A stretch of 64,000 bases of DNA from an uncultured Spartobacteria bacterium (GTDB lineage: Bacteria; Verrucomicrobiota; Verrucomicrobiia; Chthoniobacterales; Chthoniobacteraceae): NCBI GenBank assembly GCA_903933715.1, contig CAIZLD010000018.1, positions 1-64,000 on the forward strand, given 5' to 3'. The notes under the pieces were generated by a model. It did no database searches. It had not been told where the DNA came from and was given only the letters and a program-made list of their open reading frames with translations. This document shows positions 24,522 to 33,027 of this stretch, one piece after another. Position 1 is the stretch's first letter, and each line of letters begins with the position of its first letter. The position numbers and the translations under genes are program-made.

Positions 24522-25451
24522 ATGCCCAATACTATCTCCGCCGATCTCCAGCGCCAAGCCCGCCTCGATGCCGTTATCCGTGGCTTCCGCCGCCGCATTG
24601 TCCCGATCCTCTCCTTCGCCCTCACTGCCAATAATGTCGCGCTCGAGGGAACCAATGAAGTCGTCGTTCCGTTTTACAACCTGGACACCACGGCCTCAAC
24701 CGACTTTGTCCCGGCCGACGGATATGTGGCCGAAGACTCGACTACCGGCTCGCGGAAAGTGACGATCAACAAGCGCAAATACAAGTCGCTCAAAGTGACG
24801 TCGGCTGAACTGGCGCGGCAGCCGCTGCTTGATCCCGCGATGCTCCTGGAGATCAAGGGCGAGAAACTCGCGGAAGATGTGGTGAACGATATTTTTTCCG
24901 TGATCACTGCCGCGAATTTCGGAGACGCAGCGCTGGAGACGGCAGCCGCCGCCTTCGACTCTGACGACATCGCCGATTTGCGCGGCGTGTGCAACGTGGC
25001 ACAATGGCCCACCGCCGGCCGGGCGCTCTGCCTTAACGCCGATCTCGACACCGCCCTTTTCAAGGACGACTCGATCAAAAACGCCGCCGCGTTTGGTTCT
25101 CCTGATGCGATCCAAAAAGGGATCATCCCCAACATCTCCGGGTTCAACTATTTCAGCTCCCCTGGAATGCCAGCCAATGGCGAACGTTTGATTGGTTTCG
25201 CCGCCTTCCAGAGCGCGATCCTGGTCGGGTTCTCTCCGATCAAGCCGCATCCGAACGTGATGAAGGCCATGGCGGCCTACGAGCTGATTCCCGTTGAGGT
25301 CGCCCCCGGCGTCACGATCATGCTCGAATACCGCGCCATGGGCGACGCGTTCATGGATGCTTCGCTTGAAGTGGTCGAATGCAACTACGGCTACGACAAG
25401 GGCAATGAGTCCGCAATCAAGCGGATTGTCGCCCCCGCTCCCGTCGGCTAA
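24522..25451 (+). CDS. Major capsid protein
   Basis: 309 aa, typical size for the HK97-fold shell subunit. Conserved-looking features are an N-terminal helix (ADLQRQARLDAVIRGFRRRI), an E-loop region with NEVVVPFYNLDTTASTDFVP, KYKSLKVTSAELARQPLLDP, and a C-terminal P-domain with PVEVAPGVTIMLEYRAMGDA. It sits immediately after the protease and putative scaffold. The exact family is not identifiable by eye, so the call depends on order, length and predicted fold. Confidence 0.8.
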   Translation: MPNTISADLQRQARLDAVIRGFRRRIVPILSFALTANNVALEGTNEVVVPFYNLDTTASTDFVPADGYVAEDSTTGSRKVTINKRKYKSLKVTSAELARQPLLDPAMLLEIKGEKLAEDVVNDIFSVITAANFGDAALETAAAAFDSDDIADLRGVCNVAQWPTAGRALCLNADLDTALFKDDSIKNAAAFGSPDAIQKGIIPNISGFNYFSSPGMPANGERLIGFAAFQSAILVGFSPIKPHPNVMKAMAAYELIPVEVAPGVTIMLEYRAMGDAFMDASLEVVECNYGYDKGNESAIKRIVAPAPVG

Positions 25452-25464
25452 TCGCTAACGACCT

Positions 25465-25845
25465 ATGGCACGCACCGCAATCACCATGGGTTTCCCGGCC
25501 GTCGGGAAACCCGTCCTTATCGCCGGCCCGGAAACTCCGTTGCACGAGCACCTGGCGGCGCTGAAAACCCTCCGGACCACCGGCACCCACGAAGACTTCG
25601 TGCGGGTCGAGTTGTGGCAATCCGGGAGTGGGATTACCCGCACCGTCAAGCTTTCTGCGTCTTCCAAAGGCCGCGGAAAGAAACCCTACCCTCTTAAAAA
25701 GAATTCCACCCGAGCCGCTGCATCGCGGGGCTCCCTCCCGCCGGTGCAGTCCAGCTCTCCGGAGGCTTGTGCTCCTCCGGAGAGCGCCCCAGGGGGGGAA
25801 GAGAACGAAGACGGCCCGGTCTTAAATCCGCCCCCCGTCAGTTAA
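25465..25845 (+). CDS. Hypothetical head protein
   Basis: 126 aa. An N-terminal beta-rich part (TAITMGFPAVGKPVLIAGPE, continuing LHEHLAALKTLRTTG) is followed by a basic and then Pro/Ser-rich C-terminal tail that looks disordered. It may be a head-decoration or completion protein, inferred only from position after the capsid gene. The terminator after it ends the head-gene unit. Confidence 0.55.
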   Translation: MARTAITMGFPAVGKPVLIAGPETPLHEHLAALKTLRTTGTHEDFVRVELWQSGSGITRTVKLSASSKGRGKKPYPLKKNSTRAAASRGSLPPVQSSSPEACAPPESAPGGEENEDGPVLNPPPVS

Positions 25846-25870
25846 TTGGATCGAGCATGTATCATGGTTG

Positions 25871-25908
25871 GCAGGCCCGGCTCTTCACGAGTCGGGCCTG
25901 TTTTCTTT
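25871..25908 (+). terminator. Rho-independent-type terminator
   Basis: GCAGGCCCG-GCTC, loop TTCAC, GAG-TCGGGCCTG then TTTTCTTT. A strong stem with a short mismatch, followed by a T-run. It sits between the head and head-tail connector genes and overlaps the start of a TTTGACA box at 25906. Confidence 0.75.
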
Positions 25909-25925
25909 GACACCCCCCGGGAAGC

Positions 25926-26264
25926 ATGAACCCTCTTGCCGCGCAAATGGCTGCTTTCCGGCAGCAAGCCCAGGATCAGGAAGACGCGCTGAATCCCTGC
26001 CGCATCCGGGTCAATAGCGGCCCGTGGATTCCGGCCGCCAGTGCAACGATTCAGGCGGACGAATTGAGTCTCGCCATCGGCGGGGTCCAGGAGGTTAGCA
26101 ATCGCGCCTTTCGCATCCGGAAGAGCTTGCTTCCGTCGCGTCCTGCCGAAGCAAAGACGCAGATTGAGGAAGAGGGAGGGAAAATCTACCGCGTCAAGAC
26201 GGTCTCGGGAGACAAGGAAACCTCCCCTGCCTGGCTGGTAACTTGCGAAGCTTACGCCAAATGA
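25926..26264 (+). CDS. Hypothetical head-tail connector-region protein
   Basis: 112 aa, ATG 13 nt after a TTTGACA box. N-terminal helix LAAQMAAFRQQAQDQEDAL, then a beta-rich domain (RIRVNSGPWIPAASATIQAD ... KIYRVKTVSGDK). Possibly a head-tail joining or stopper protein (lambda gpFII-like position). Overlaps the next start (ATGA). Confidence 0.55.
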   Translation: MNPLAAQMAAFRQQAQDQEDALNPCRIRVNSGPWIPAASATIQADELSLAIGGVQEVSNRAFRIRKSLLPSRPAEAKTQIEEEGGKIYRVKTVSGDKETSPAWLVTCEAYAK

Positions 26265-26773
26265 ATGATCAAATTTTCGCCACTGAAATCAAAGCGATTT
26301 TCGACCAGGAGCTTCTTTCTCTTCTTGGGCGCGAAGCGGTCGACGCAACGCACGATACCCCGGAGATCATCGGCTACCCGTTTCACATTACCGTCGGGCA
26401 AACCGCAGATTCCGGCGCCCGCCCGCTTCTGGTGATCTACGGAGAATACAAGACGTATCCTCGCGGATACCGGATGGGCAAACTGCATCTCATGTTGCGC
26501 AGCCATTTTGGCGACGAAGGCGCATTGCCAGCGCCGCCCGCCGAGTTCACACATCAAGCCCGGTTTGAGACGATCTACAAATTTCTTTTTGGGACGGTTG
26601 AGAATGATGCCTCCCAGCGTTCCGCCGTCCGCTTTTTGGTGTCGCAACGGGAAAAGGTTGAGATGTTCGACTACGGTCTGACTGCCGAGGAGTCCATCGA
26701 ATGCTTGGTCGATGGAGAGGAGCTGGTGACTACCATCCACATGGACGTCGCATTCCGGCACCTCCAAGTTTGA
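26261..26773 (+). CDS. Hypothetical tail-terminator-region protein
   Basis: 170 aa from the ATG at 26261, coupled to the previous gene. An alpha/beta protein with ATEIKAIFDQELLSLLG and an extended strand pattern (PLLVIYGEYKTYPRGYRMGK, HMDVAFRHL at the end). Size, fold character and order suggest a tail completion or terminator protein. Its stop lies in a TTTGACA box (LQV then TGA). Confidence 0.5.
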   Translation: MNDQIFATEIKAIFDQELLSLLGREAVDATHDTPEIIGYPFHITVGQTADSGARPLLVIYGEYKTYPRGYRMGKLHLMLRSHFGDEGALPAPPAEFTHQARFETIYKFLFGTVENDASQRSAVRFLVSQREKVEMFDYGLTAEESIECLVDGEELVTTIHMDVAFRHLQV

Positions 26774-26789
26774 CAAGCGCCGCAACTAT

Positions 26790-27119
26790 ATGCCCACCGT
26801 ACTCACTAAAGGCTTCATTGATACCGACGGCACCGCAAACGGTGACTACGTCGACGAAATCTCAGTCGACACGAGCGTCGAGCTGATCACCCGCAAAGGC
26901 ACTGATGGTGTGACCAAAAAGGTTGACTCGGTTGATCCGACTTCCGAATTTTCGATCAAGGGAGGCGGCGCGCCAACGCTGGCGCTCGGGGTCGGCGCGG
27001 TTTCCATCAAGGAGTTGGAAGGCGGCGTCAAGGCGGTTGAGAAAAAGAACCACACGCAAAAGCGCGGAGAATACGACGAGTTTTCCACCAACGGAAAGCA
27101 TTTCCCTGGCGCCTCCTAA
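26790..27119 (+). CDS. Small hypothetical tail protein
   Basis: 109 aa, ATG 14 nt after a TTTGACA box. Beta-rich with NGDYVDEISVDTSVELITRK and FSIKGGGAPTLALGVGAVSI. It occupies the tail-tube gene position but is rather short for a tube subunit; a tail-tube-like or head-tail adaptor role is a guess. Confidence 0.5.
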   Translation: MPTVLTKGFIDTDGTANGDYVDEISVDTSVELITRKGTDGVTKKVDSVDPTSEFSIKGGGAPTLALGVGAVSIKELEGGVKAVEKKNHTQKRGEYDEFSTNGKHFPGAS

Positions 27120-27133
27120 GCCGCTGGTTTCTC

Positions 27134-27682
27134 ATGCTCGGCCAATTCGTCCAGATTTTTGATTCCGAAGATCCGCTGCGCAGTGATACCACCCTGCTGA
27201 TCGCGGCGCTGCTCACCCTGGGTATCCCGCCGATGGAGCCCGGATTTTTTCACACGGCGCGTGAGGCCGTCCGCGGGGAACTCAAGACGCAAGCGATCTG
27301 GACGCTGCATCATCAAAGTCCCGATCGCCGTTTTTCGGCGCGGCTGATGGAAGCCGCGTGGGACAACGCCGCCTGGCTTTCGACCAATCCGACGCATCCT
27401 TTGGCGATCCTGCGCGGCGCGATCACCTGGCACCGTGCTTTTAATTCCTCCCCCAGGTTTTCGCTCGACGAGCTGCGGCGGATCGAGACCCCGGACACGT
27501 GGGCGGAGGCGGGCGTTCGCAACCTCATTTATCTTTTGCGGCAGCTTCCCTGCGCGGATCCGCGCCGCATCGTCCGGTTCGGACCGACGTGGGCGGCGTT
27601 CGTCCCGGCATCGCTTTCCGAATCCAAAAAAACCCGGCTCCTCAAATACGTTGAGAGCCCCTCCAAACGCGGACAACTATGA
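27134..27682 (+). CDS. Hypothetical tail-module protein
   Basis: 182 aa, predicted mostly helical: LLIAALLTLGIPPMEPGFFH, TQAIWTLHHQSPDRRFSARL, DELRRIETPDTWAEAGVRNL. No recognised domain. It overlaps the start of the chaperone gene by 4 nt and probably takes part in tail assembly. Confidence 0.6.
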   Translation: MLGQFVQIFDSEDPLRSDTTLLIAALLTLGIPPMEPGFFHTAREAVRGELKTQAIWTLHHQSPDRRFSARLMEAAWDNAAWLSTNPTHPLAILRGAITWHRAFNSSPRFSLDELRRIETPDTWAEAGVRNLIYLLRQLPCADPRRIVRFGPTWAAFVPASLSESKKTRLLKYVESPSKRGQL

Positions 27683-28149
27683 ACGCAGAAACCAAACAAG
27701 GCCTCGCAATTCTTGACGTGCTTACCCAGGACGTTGCCCCCGGCCCGCGCGCCGCGAGCTGGCATATCATGAATTCCGCCCAGCTCCTCGATTTGCAAAT
27801 CGGCAAAGGCCCGGAGGTTTGGGGCGCCCTTACGCCGCTCCAAATGCAGGACAACCTCAATGCGTTTCTCTTTGTCTCCCGCGCGCCGCTGGAGACTGTG
27901 ACTCGCGGCGTGCGTTATTTTTGCCGATGCTGCGAGACAATGAGTCGGGAGGCAGCGTGGGAGGAATTTGACGTAAAATTTATGAGCCCGTTCATGGCTC
28001 AGATCAGCCCGGAGGCGATGATGGAGGCTTACGCCGAAATCGAAAAACTTGATGAGCATGTGCCGGTGGAGGCCACGCCTCCCGAGCACCAAAAGCCGGA
28101 GTCCCCGGACCCAAACGGATTGAGCCAGGCTACTACGCCAGCCGCGTAG
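27679..28149 (+). CDS. Tail assembly chaperone, zero-frame product (G-like)
   Basis: 156 aa. Helical protein with FCRCCETMSREAAWEEFDVK and SPEAMMEAYAEIEKLDEHV. It lies two genes before the tape measure, the usual site of the lambda G / GT pair. Codons 145-146 form a canonical slippery heptamer C-CCA-AAC (28110-28116), ten codons before the stop, and the -1 frame stays open for 92 more codons. Most ribosomes would give the short form; a minority would give the long form. The Pro/Glu-rich end (PPEHQKPESPDP) is a flexible linker between the two domains. Confidence 0.75.
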   Translation: MNAETKQGLAILDVLTQDVAPGPRAASWHIMNSAQLLDLQIGKGPEVWGALTPLQMQDNLNAFLFVSRAPLETVTRGVRYFCRCCETMSREAAWEEFDVKFMSPFMAQISPEAMMEAYAEIEKLDEHVPVEATPPEHQKPESPDPNGLSQATTPAA

Positions 28150-28394
28150 CTGCCCTGGCTTCCGAGTTCGGTTGGTCCGAAGAATACATTCTCCACAAAC
28201 TCACGTTCCAGCGGGCCGAGCAATATTACCATTGCATTTTGAGGAGAAATGGATGGAAGACAACCGTCCCGATTGTGCATGAGGCCGCAGAGGCTCAGCT
28301 TGCTGCAATCGAGGCCGCCGAGCAAGCCATGTCTGAGTCCAGCCCCGTGGTGAACCCTGAAATGGAGGCCGCGTTTAAGCGCTGGGGAATATGA
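28116..28394 (+). CDS. -1 frameshift extension of tail assembly chaperone (GT-like)
   Basis: After slippage on C-CCA-AAC the reading continues as Arg-Ile-Glu-Pro-Gly-Tyr-Tyr and stays open to a TGA at 28392-28394, adding 92 residues. The extension contains RVAALASEFGWSEEYILHKL and FQRAEQYYHCILRRNGW, which resembles the T-domain of tail chaperones (the alanine/GW-containing helical pattern). It has no credible start codon of its own and its stop overlaps the ATG of the next gene at 28391. No ordinary gene occupies this stretch. Frameshifting is inferred from sequence, not observed. Confidence 0.75.
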   Translation, partial: RIEPGYYASRVAALASEFGWSEEYILHKLTFQRAEQYYHCILRRNGWKTTVPIVHEAAEAQLAAIEAAEQAMSESSPVVNPEMEAAFKRWGI

Positions 28395-29050
28395 AACTTC
28401 GAGCCGCCGATTTAAAACATAGCCTTTCGCAGTTCGCATCCATCGCCAAGCGCGAGAAAAAGGATGCGGTGCGAATGGTAGCAAAGGGGTTTGTGAAAGA
28501 CATCGTCGCGGTGACACCTCCCGGATCCAAAGATGTGGAAGGAAAGAAAGCCCAAAAGCAGGGCGAGGCATCCATCCGACTGGATCTTGCGCGCATTATG
28601 GTTGTGCCGGAAAAGGGCGCGCTGAAAGGGCCGGGGCCAGAGAGCGCCAGCTCGGTCCACAAGGCGCAGCGGAATCCCAGCGATGGCCGGGTCTACGCAT
28701 TGCGAAAGGGTAAACGCAAGCCGGTCGATGCCGCTCAACTCCGCGCGCTGGAAAAGCTTTTGTTTTCCCGGGTTGGCTTTTTGGCGAGCGGTTGGAATTC
28801 AATGGCGATCCGGCTTGGGGTCAATCTGCCCGCATGGGTCAAGCGACATGGGACCAAGGCCGGAATCGTGAAGGTGGTCGAGACGGATACCCGCTTCCGG
28901 ATCGAGGGGGTCAACGGGACCGCCTATGTTGGCAACGTGAAGGATTACCTTCGCCGGATCGACTGGACGGTTGGATTGCAGGCTACCAAGCTGGAAAACC
29001 AGTGCCTTGCTATTTTGAAAAAAGCGATCAAATCGAGCGGCTTCAAATAG
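28391..29050 (+). CDS. Hypothetical tail-module protein
   Basis: 219 aa. Basic and mainly helical N-terminus (LKHSLSQFASIAKREKKDAV), a Gly/Pro-rich middle (PPGSKDVEGKKAQKQGEAS), and QLRALEKLLFSRVGFLASGW. The C-terminal region NVKDYLRRIDWTVGLQATKL is globular. It may be a minor tail or neck protein of the HK97 gp10 type; this is uncertain because that gene normally precedes the chaperone. The start overlaps the stop of the frameshift product. Confidence 0.6.
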   Translation: MKLRAADLKHSLSQFASIAKREKKDAVRMVAKGFVKDIVAVTPPGSKDVEGKKAQKQGEASIRLDLARIMVVPEKGALKGPGPESASSVHKAQRNPSDGRVYALRKGKRKPVDAAQLRALEKLLFSRVGFLASGWNSMAIRLGVNLPAWVKRHGTKAGIVKVVETDTRFRIEGVNGTAYVGNVKDYLRRIDWTVGLQATKLENQCLAILKKAIKSSGFK

Positions 29051-29079
29051 GCAGTGCGCTTTGACATTCGCGCGTGGTC

Positions 29080-30615
29080 ATGTCCGCCGCACGCGCTACC
29101 GCCATTTTCGATGCCGAGGATTCCCAACTGCGGGCTGCGTATCTCCGAGCCGACAAGGGGCTCATGATGATGCAGAAGCGGTTCGCCGCGGTGAAAAGCT
29201 TTTTGGTCGGAATGGCTCCTGTTGCCGCCGTCATGGGTGGTATCGCAAAAGTGAGCAATGTCCTCGACGCGGGAAAAGAGCTGGCAGACACGAGTATGGC
29301 TACCGGCTTGGCTACGGCCGACATCCTTAAAATGCGCAAGGAATTCAAACTTGCGGGGCGGGATGCATCGGAGATCGCTCCGGCAGTCCAGAAAATGCAA
29401 AAGGCGCTGGTCAACGGCACCGGGGATAAGGCTCTTCAAAAACTCGGGCTCAATCTTCAGGCATTGCGAAAGCTTTCCCCTGCCGAACAATTTCACCAAA
29501 TCGGGAAAGCGATTGCAGGCATGGCTGATCCCGCTGAACGAACCGCCGCAGCGATGGCGATCTTCGGGAAAACCGGAGCAACCATGCTTCCGGTATTCCA
29601 GCAAAAAGGGTTTGGAGATGCCAAGCTCAAAAAAGGCGACCAGCTCATGGCGCAGGATGCCGAGCTTTTTGCGGAGACAAAAAATAAAATCACAACGCTC
29701 AAGCCGCAGCTCGACTCCCTCTTTATCGGCATGGCGGATAAGATCATCCCGGTATTTCGCCCGCTGTTGGATCGGATTGAAAAATATGATTTTGCCACAA
29801 AGGGGCAAGAGCTTGGTGACCCGATTGCGCAGGCAATCCAGCTAGTTTCCGACGGGGAAACGTGGAGCAGCATGGTAGTCTGGACCAAGTTGGCTGCGGC
29901 GCAATGTATGGCTGCGCTTGAGGAAGGTTTTGCGAGTCTCCCCGACCTGCTTGTTAAGCATGGCCCGAAATTTCTGAGCCTGCTTATGGAAGGGTTTGTA
30001 GCACTCGGGAAGTATTTTGTGTCAACCGTCGATAGTGTCGTCTCAAAGATCATTAATGCGAGTACCACTCTCCGCCGCAACGATCCCGCCCGTGCGGCGG
30101 GTGCGGCGATATTGGATGGCCTCGGTCATCCAGTGCTTGCCGGAATGCTCCGCGCGATTCCCCCGAAAGAGGTAGAACGCAAAACCAATAATCAAAAAAA
30201 CGGGGTGAGCGGTTCGCCAGAAGACGAATTGAGGAATAAAACGAAGAAGATTTCCTCAGATGCTTCAAAATCGTCTTCTGGAAAAGACGACAATTATTGG
30301 GCTAAGGTCGCAAAGGAACTTCAAAAGGAATCCGATGCCTTCATGGATCCTAATTACGCGAAAATGCAGAAAAAGTCTGAGGAGTCCCGTGCCAATGCGA
30401 AAGGCACGCCCGGCGCGGCGGAGGTTGATAAATCCTACTCGGCCCCTGTTGTTTCCTCGCTTCAGCGCATCGGCGGCGATGCTGGTGCAGGCGGCGGGAG
30501 CATGGAAAATTTAATGCGCGATAGCGTATCGGTCGCCCGGTCCAGCATGTCGATTCTCCAAGGGATTCACGATTCGCTTACCTCGCAAAAACCGGCCTAC
30601 GCCCTGTTAGCTTAA
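29080..30615 (+). CDS. Tape measure protein
   Basis: 511 aa from the ATG at 29080 (GTG at 29074 is the alternative), 13 nt after a TTTGACA box. It sets tail length and has typical features: an N-terminal coil (RAAYLRADKGLMMMQKRFAA), hydrophobic helices (FLVGMAPVAAVMGGIAKVSN), a conserved SMATGLATADILKMRKEFKL segment, then AMAIFGKTGATMLPVFQQKG and later hydrophobic helices. Its modest length implies a short non-contractile tail; at roughly 0.15 nm per residue this would be about 75-80 nm (rule-of-thumb estimate). Confidence 0.88.
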   Translation: MSAARATAIFDAEDSQLRAAYLRADKGLMMMQKRFAAVKSFLVGMAPVAAVMGGIAKVSNVLDAGKELADTSMATGLATADILKMRKEFKLAGRDASEIAPAVQKMQKALVNGTGDKALQKLGLNLQALRKLSPAEQFHQIGKAIAGMADPAERTAAAMAIFGKTGATMLPVFQQKGFGDAKLKKGDQLMAQDAELFAETKNKITTLKPQLDSLFIGMADKIIPVFRPLLDRIEKYDFATKGQELGDPIAQAIQLVSDGETWSSMVVWTKLAAAQCMAALEEGFASLPDLLVKHGPKFLSLLMEGFVALGKYFVSTVDSVVSKIINASTTLRRNDPARAAGAAILDGLGHPVLAGMLRAIPPKEVERKTNNQKNGVSGSPEDELRNKTKKISSDASKSSSGKDDNYWAKVAKELQKESDAFMDPNYAKMQKKSEESRANAKGTPGAAEVDKSYSAPVVSSLQRIGGDAGAGGGSMENLMRDSVSVARSSMSILQGIHDSLTSQKPAYALLA

Positions 30616-30616
30616 A

Positions 30617-31321
30617 ATGAACGCAATCGACACGTTTAGAGATAACGGTGCGAATTTCAGCTACGATTCCAAAACGGGGATTTGGAAATTCGATGTGCCT
30701 TACGTGGTCGCCACGCTGGAAGAGTTGGCAACTTTTAATCCAACGTTTCTGCCGCTTGGCTTACCGGCTGGCGCGCGCCGCGGCGGCGAGCGAAAGGACG
30801 GCCAATGGGATTTGGTTATTTCGCACGAAGGCGCCGCAGGTTCCATCGCAACCGCCGGGTTCGGCGAAGGCTCGAAAGACACGGCCGAGCTTGATTATAT
30901 CACGCAAGAAGACCCGATTGAGACCTTCGAGAAATTCCAGGATTTAGCTACAAAATACAAAGCGCGATTCGCATCGGATGATCCCGACCGCCTGGTGGGT
31001 TGGCCTAAAACGCTCTTAGTGGACGGGAAGGGTGGAAAGAATCCGCTATATGGCACGACTCATTTTTTGAACCCTGCTGCGATTTGGCGTGTGACGCTAG
31101 TCCGCCAGTCCTTGCCTTCCGCCCTGCTTAAAGATCTCAGAAAGATCTGCACTCCAATCATTCCAAGTGGGTTGTCGAACTTCTCGGCCCCCATTTTGGA
31201 GACGGATCAGAATTGGTTAAAGCGGAGTGTTAAGGCCTCTTATCGCGGGAATGTCTGGGTCATCGTAATCGAGTGGCAGGCCAGCGGGAAGGGTGGCTGG
31301 GTCAAGGATATCTACGGTTAA
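30617..31321 (+). CDS. Hypothetical tail-tip protein (distal-tail position)
   Basis: 234 aa. Beta-rich, with TGIWKFDVPYVVATLEELA, QWDLVISHEGAAGSIATAGF and a C-terminal VWVIVIEWQASGKGGWV. First gene after the tape measure, the usual position of distal tail or baseplate hub proteins. No family recognised. Confidence 0.6.
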   Translation: MNAIDTFRDNGANFSYDSKTGIWKFDVPYVVATLEELATFNPTFLPLGLPAGARRGGERKDGQWDLVISHEGAAGSIATAGFGEGSKDTAELDYITQEDPIETFEKFQDLATKYKARFASDDPDRLVGWPKTLLVDGKGGKNPLYGTTHFLNPAAIWRVTLVRQSLPSALLKDLRKICTPIIPSGLSNFSAPILETDQNWLKRSVKASYRGNVWVIVIEWQASGKGGWVKDIYG

Positions 31322-31341
31322 TCAAGACAGGAGGATCATAA

Positions 31342-31959
31342 ATGCCATCCGGCCCTAATTTTTCTTCTGGCTCCTATCTCGAAGCGCGGCAGCTTGTCGA
31401 ACTTTCCGAATTGATGCGCGATGTCCTGAAGAGCCGCATGGTTTCAGGCCGCGGCGTTCATTTGGCGCACATGCCGGACGGGGTTATGCCCCGAGTCGCC
31501 GTTGCCACCGTCACCGGGATCCAGCACAATTTCCAGGTGCGGCTCGAAGAGGATGAGGAGGGAAAAATCCGCGTGCGGGTCGCATTTGGCTTGGTTGAGG
31601 GGATCGAGCCGGTGATCGGCGATCGCCGAATTAGCGAGCCGGATGAAAACGGGGAGGTGCCGTATCTCACCGTTTCCCCCGGAGATTTTGCGCCCCGTGG
31701 AAACTGCGAGCGCGCGTTGATTTATCTCCGTTACACGCTTTCGAGCCCGTCGGGTGCGGTGAGCAAGGTGGAGCCTGTTGCATCATCCCGGAAGCCCGAG
31801 GGTAAGCCTTGGATTTGGCATCGGCTGCTCGCCATCCTGATTCGGAAAGACAAGGACAGTCCGGCCACCGTTTCGCAGCAACTGTTTTTTAACCAGGGGT
31901 TCACGCTGACGAACATCAAGGGCGGCTACGGAACCCCGTGGCCGAGGAGTCAACCGTAA
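31342..31959 (+). CDS. Hypothetical tail-tip protein
   Basis: 205 aa. The ATG at 31342 has a good Shine-Dalgarno (ACAGGAGGATC), in contrast to the TTTGACA-type starts. Contains an acidic beta-rich segment (RLEEDEEGKIRVRVAFGLVE) and DFAPRGNCERALIYLRYTL. Located among tail-tip genes; unknown family. Confidence 0.6.
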   Translation: MPSGPNFSSGSYLEARQLVELSELMRDVLKSRMVSGRGVHLAHMPDGVMPRVAVATVTGIQHNFQVRLEEDEEGKIRVRVAFGLVEGIEPVIGDRRISEPDENGEVPYLTVSPGDFAPRGNCERALIYLRYTLSSPSGAVSKVEPVASSRKPEGKPWIWHRLLAILIRKDKDSPATVSQQLFFNQGFTLTNIKGGYGTPWPRSQP

Positions 31960-31960
31960 T

Positions 31961-32860
31961 ATGCAAGAGTCCGGCGCTCTGGAACGCTTGGAACGACTGC
32001 GGCGCGGAGATCCCGCGTTGATCTCCGCCGCCGATCTCAACTGGCTGGTGACGTGGGCGAACCGCTCCCGAAAACTCGATGCACGCTACGGCCGGGGCGT
32101 TAACACGCCGTTTCCGCATCCGTGGAAAGTGCAGGCCTCTCGCTGCGCGGAGATTGAGCGCGGTTGGCGGCTCGACGTCGCCGCCGGCGTCGTGAACGAC
32201 ATCATCCCCGGCATCCTTTACCGGAGAAAGGATGATCCGCGCGGCTGGGAGATGCCAGAAGACTACGTGGAGTCTCCGGCGAAAGGCGAGCTGGGCTGGA
32301 ACGCTGATTGGGTTGAGCGGGATCTGCTCGATGATCTCAATGATCCGCCATGGCTTTTAATGGTTTCGCCCGCGTTGGGGTCAAAAGCTGACCCCGCCTG
32401 GACATTCATTCCCCGGGCTCGTTGGATTCCGTATTTTGCAGCGCAGGTGGGCATGGAAAACGCGCAGATCTTCCGTGCTTTTGTCATGGTGTCGCAGGAC
32501 ACGCGTCGAAGTGCGATCGCGAGCGGCACGTGGCTGCGCGGGATGAAGCCGCCCGCCGTCAACAAATTCCGAATCGGCACACTCCCCGCGCGTCCAGGGA
32601 TGAGCCTTCCCCTCGCGGGTGTCTGGCTGGAATTAGCAACGCTCTGGCTGGTGAGGCCTGATCCGGATGCGCCCGAGGCCGATGCGGTCTATGTCCAGCA
32701 GGCGGAGTTTTGGCCCGCCTGGTGCGTCCAGGTGAAGCCGTCGCTTGATCTGGGTGCCGGAATCGGCGTCCCGGCCGTGGATATGCTGCTCGATATGGTG
32801 CAGCGCGATGTTGATCTTTTATTCGACCGTTCGGCCACGGTAATGAATTGGACGGTTTGA
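31961..32860 (+). CDS. Hypothetical tail-tip protein
   Basis: 299 aa. Starts 1 nt after the previous stop. Includes ALISAADLNWLVTWANRSRK, DPPWLLMVSPALG and PRARWIPYFAAQVGMENAQI; Trp-rich. No recognised domain. Its stop lies in a TTTGACA box (WTV then TGA). Confidence 0.6.
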   Translation: MQESGALERLERLRRGDPALISAADLNWLVTWANRSRKLDARYGRGVNTPFPHPWKVQASRCAEIERGWRLDVAAGVVNDIIPGILYRRKDDPRGWEMPEDYVESPAKGELGWNADWVERDLLDDLNDPPWLLMVSPALGSKADPAWTFIPRARWIPYFAAQVGMENAQIFRAFVMVSQDTRRSAIASGTWLRGMKPPAVNKFRIGTLPARPGMSLPLAGVWLELATLWLVRPDPDAPEADAVYVQQAEFWPAWCVQVKPSLDLGAGIGVPAVDMLLDMVQRDVDLLFDRSATVMNWTV

Positions 32861-32876
32861 CACGCCCTCGTTGGCA

Positions 32877-33026
32877 ATGGCCGCGTCTGATACCACTCCA
32901 GTCCTTAACCTGATTTCCGATTTTCCCTACGTCATCAAGCCGTTCCCGCTGGTGACGCTTAGATCGTATGGGGCGCTGGTTCTCCCGGCCGCTCCCAAAA
33001 AAAATGTAGAGGAGGCTTTGGAATAA
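32877..33026 (+). CDS. Small hypothetical protein in tail module
   Basis: 49 aa beginning MAASDTTPVLNLISDFPY and ending KKNVEEALE. The ATG is 14 nt after a TTTGACA box at 32856, the spacing seen for other late genes, which supports it as a real gene despite its size. The stop is 1 nt before the next start, whose Shine-Dalgarno (GAGGAGG) lies inside this gene. Function unknown. Confidence 0.6.
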   Translation: MAASDTTPVLNLISDFPYVIKPFPLVTLRSYGALVLPAAPKKNVEEALE

Positions 33027-33027
33027 T

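Noticed and set aside
28150-28390. Independent small gene between chaperone and next tail gene
   Set aside because: The open frame there has no suitable start codon and connects smoothly to the slippery site, so it is better explained as the frameshift extension.
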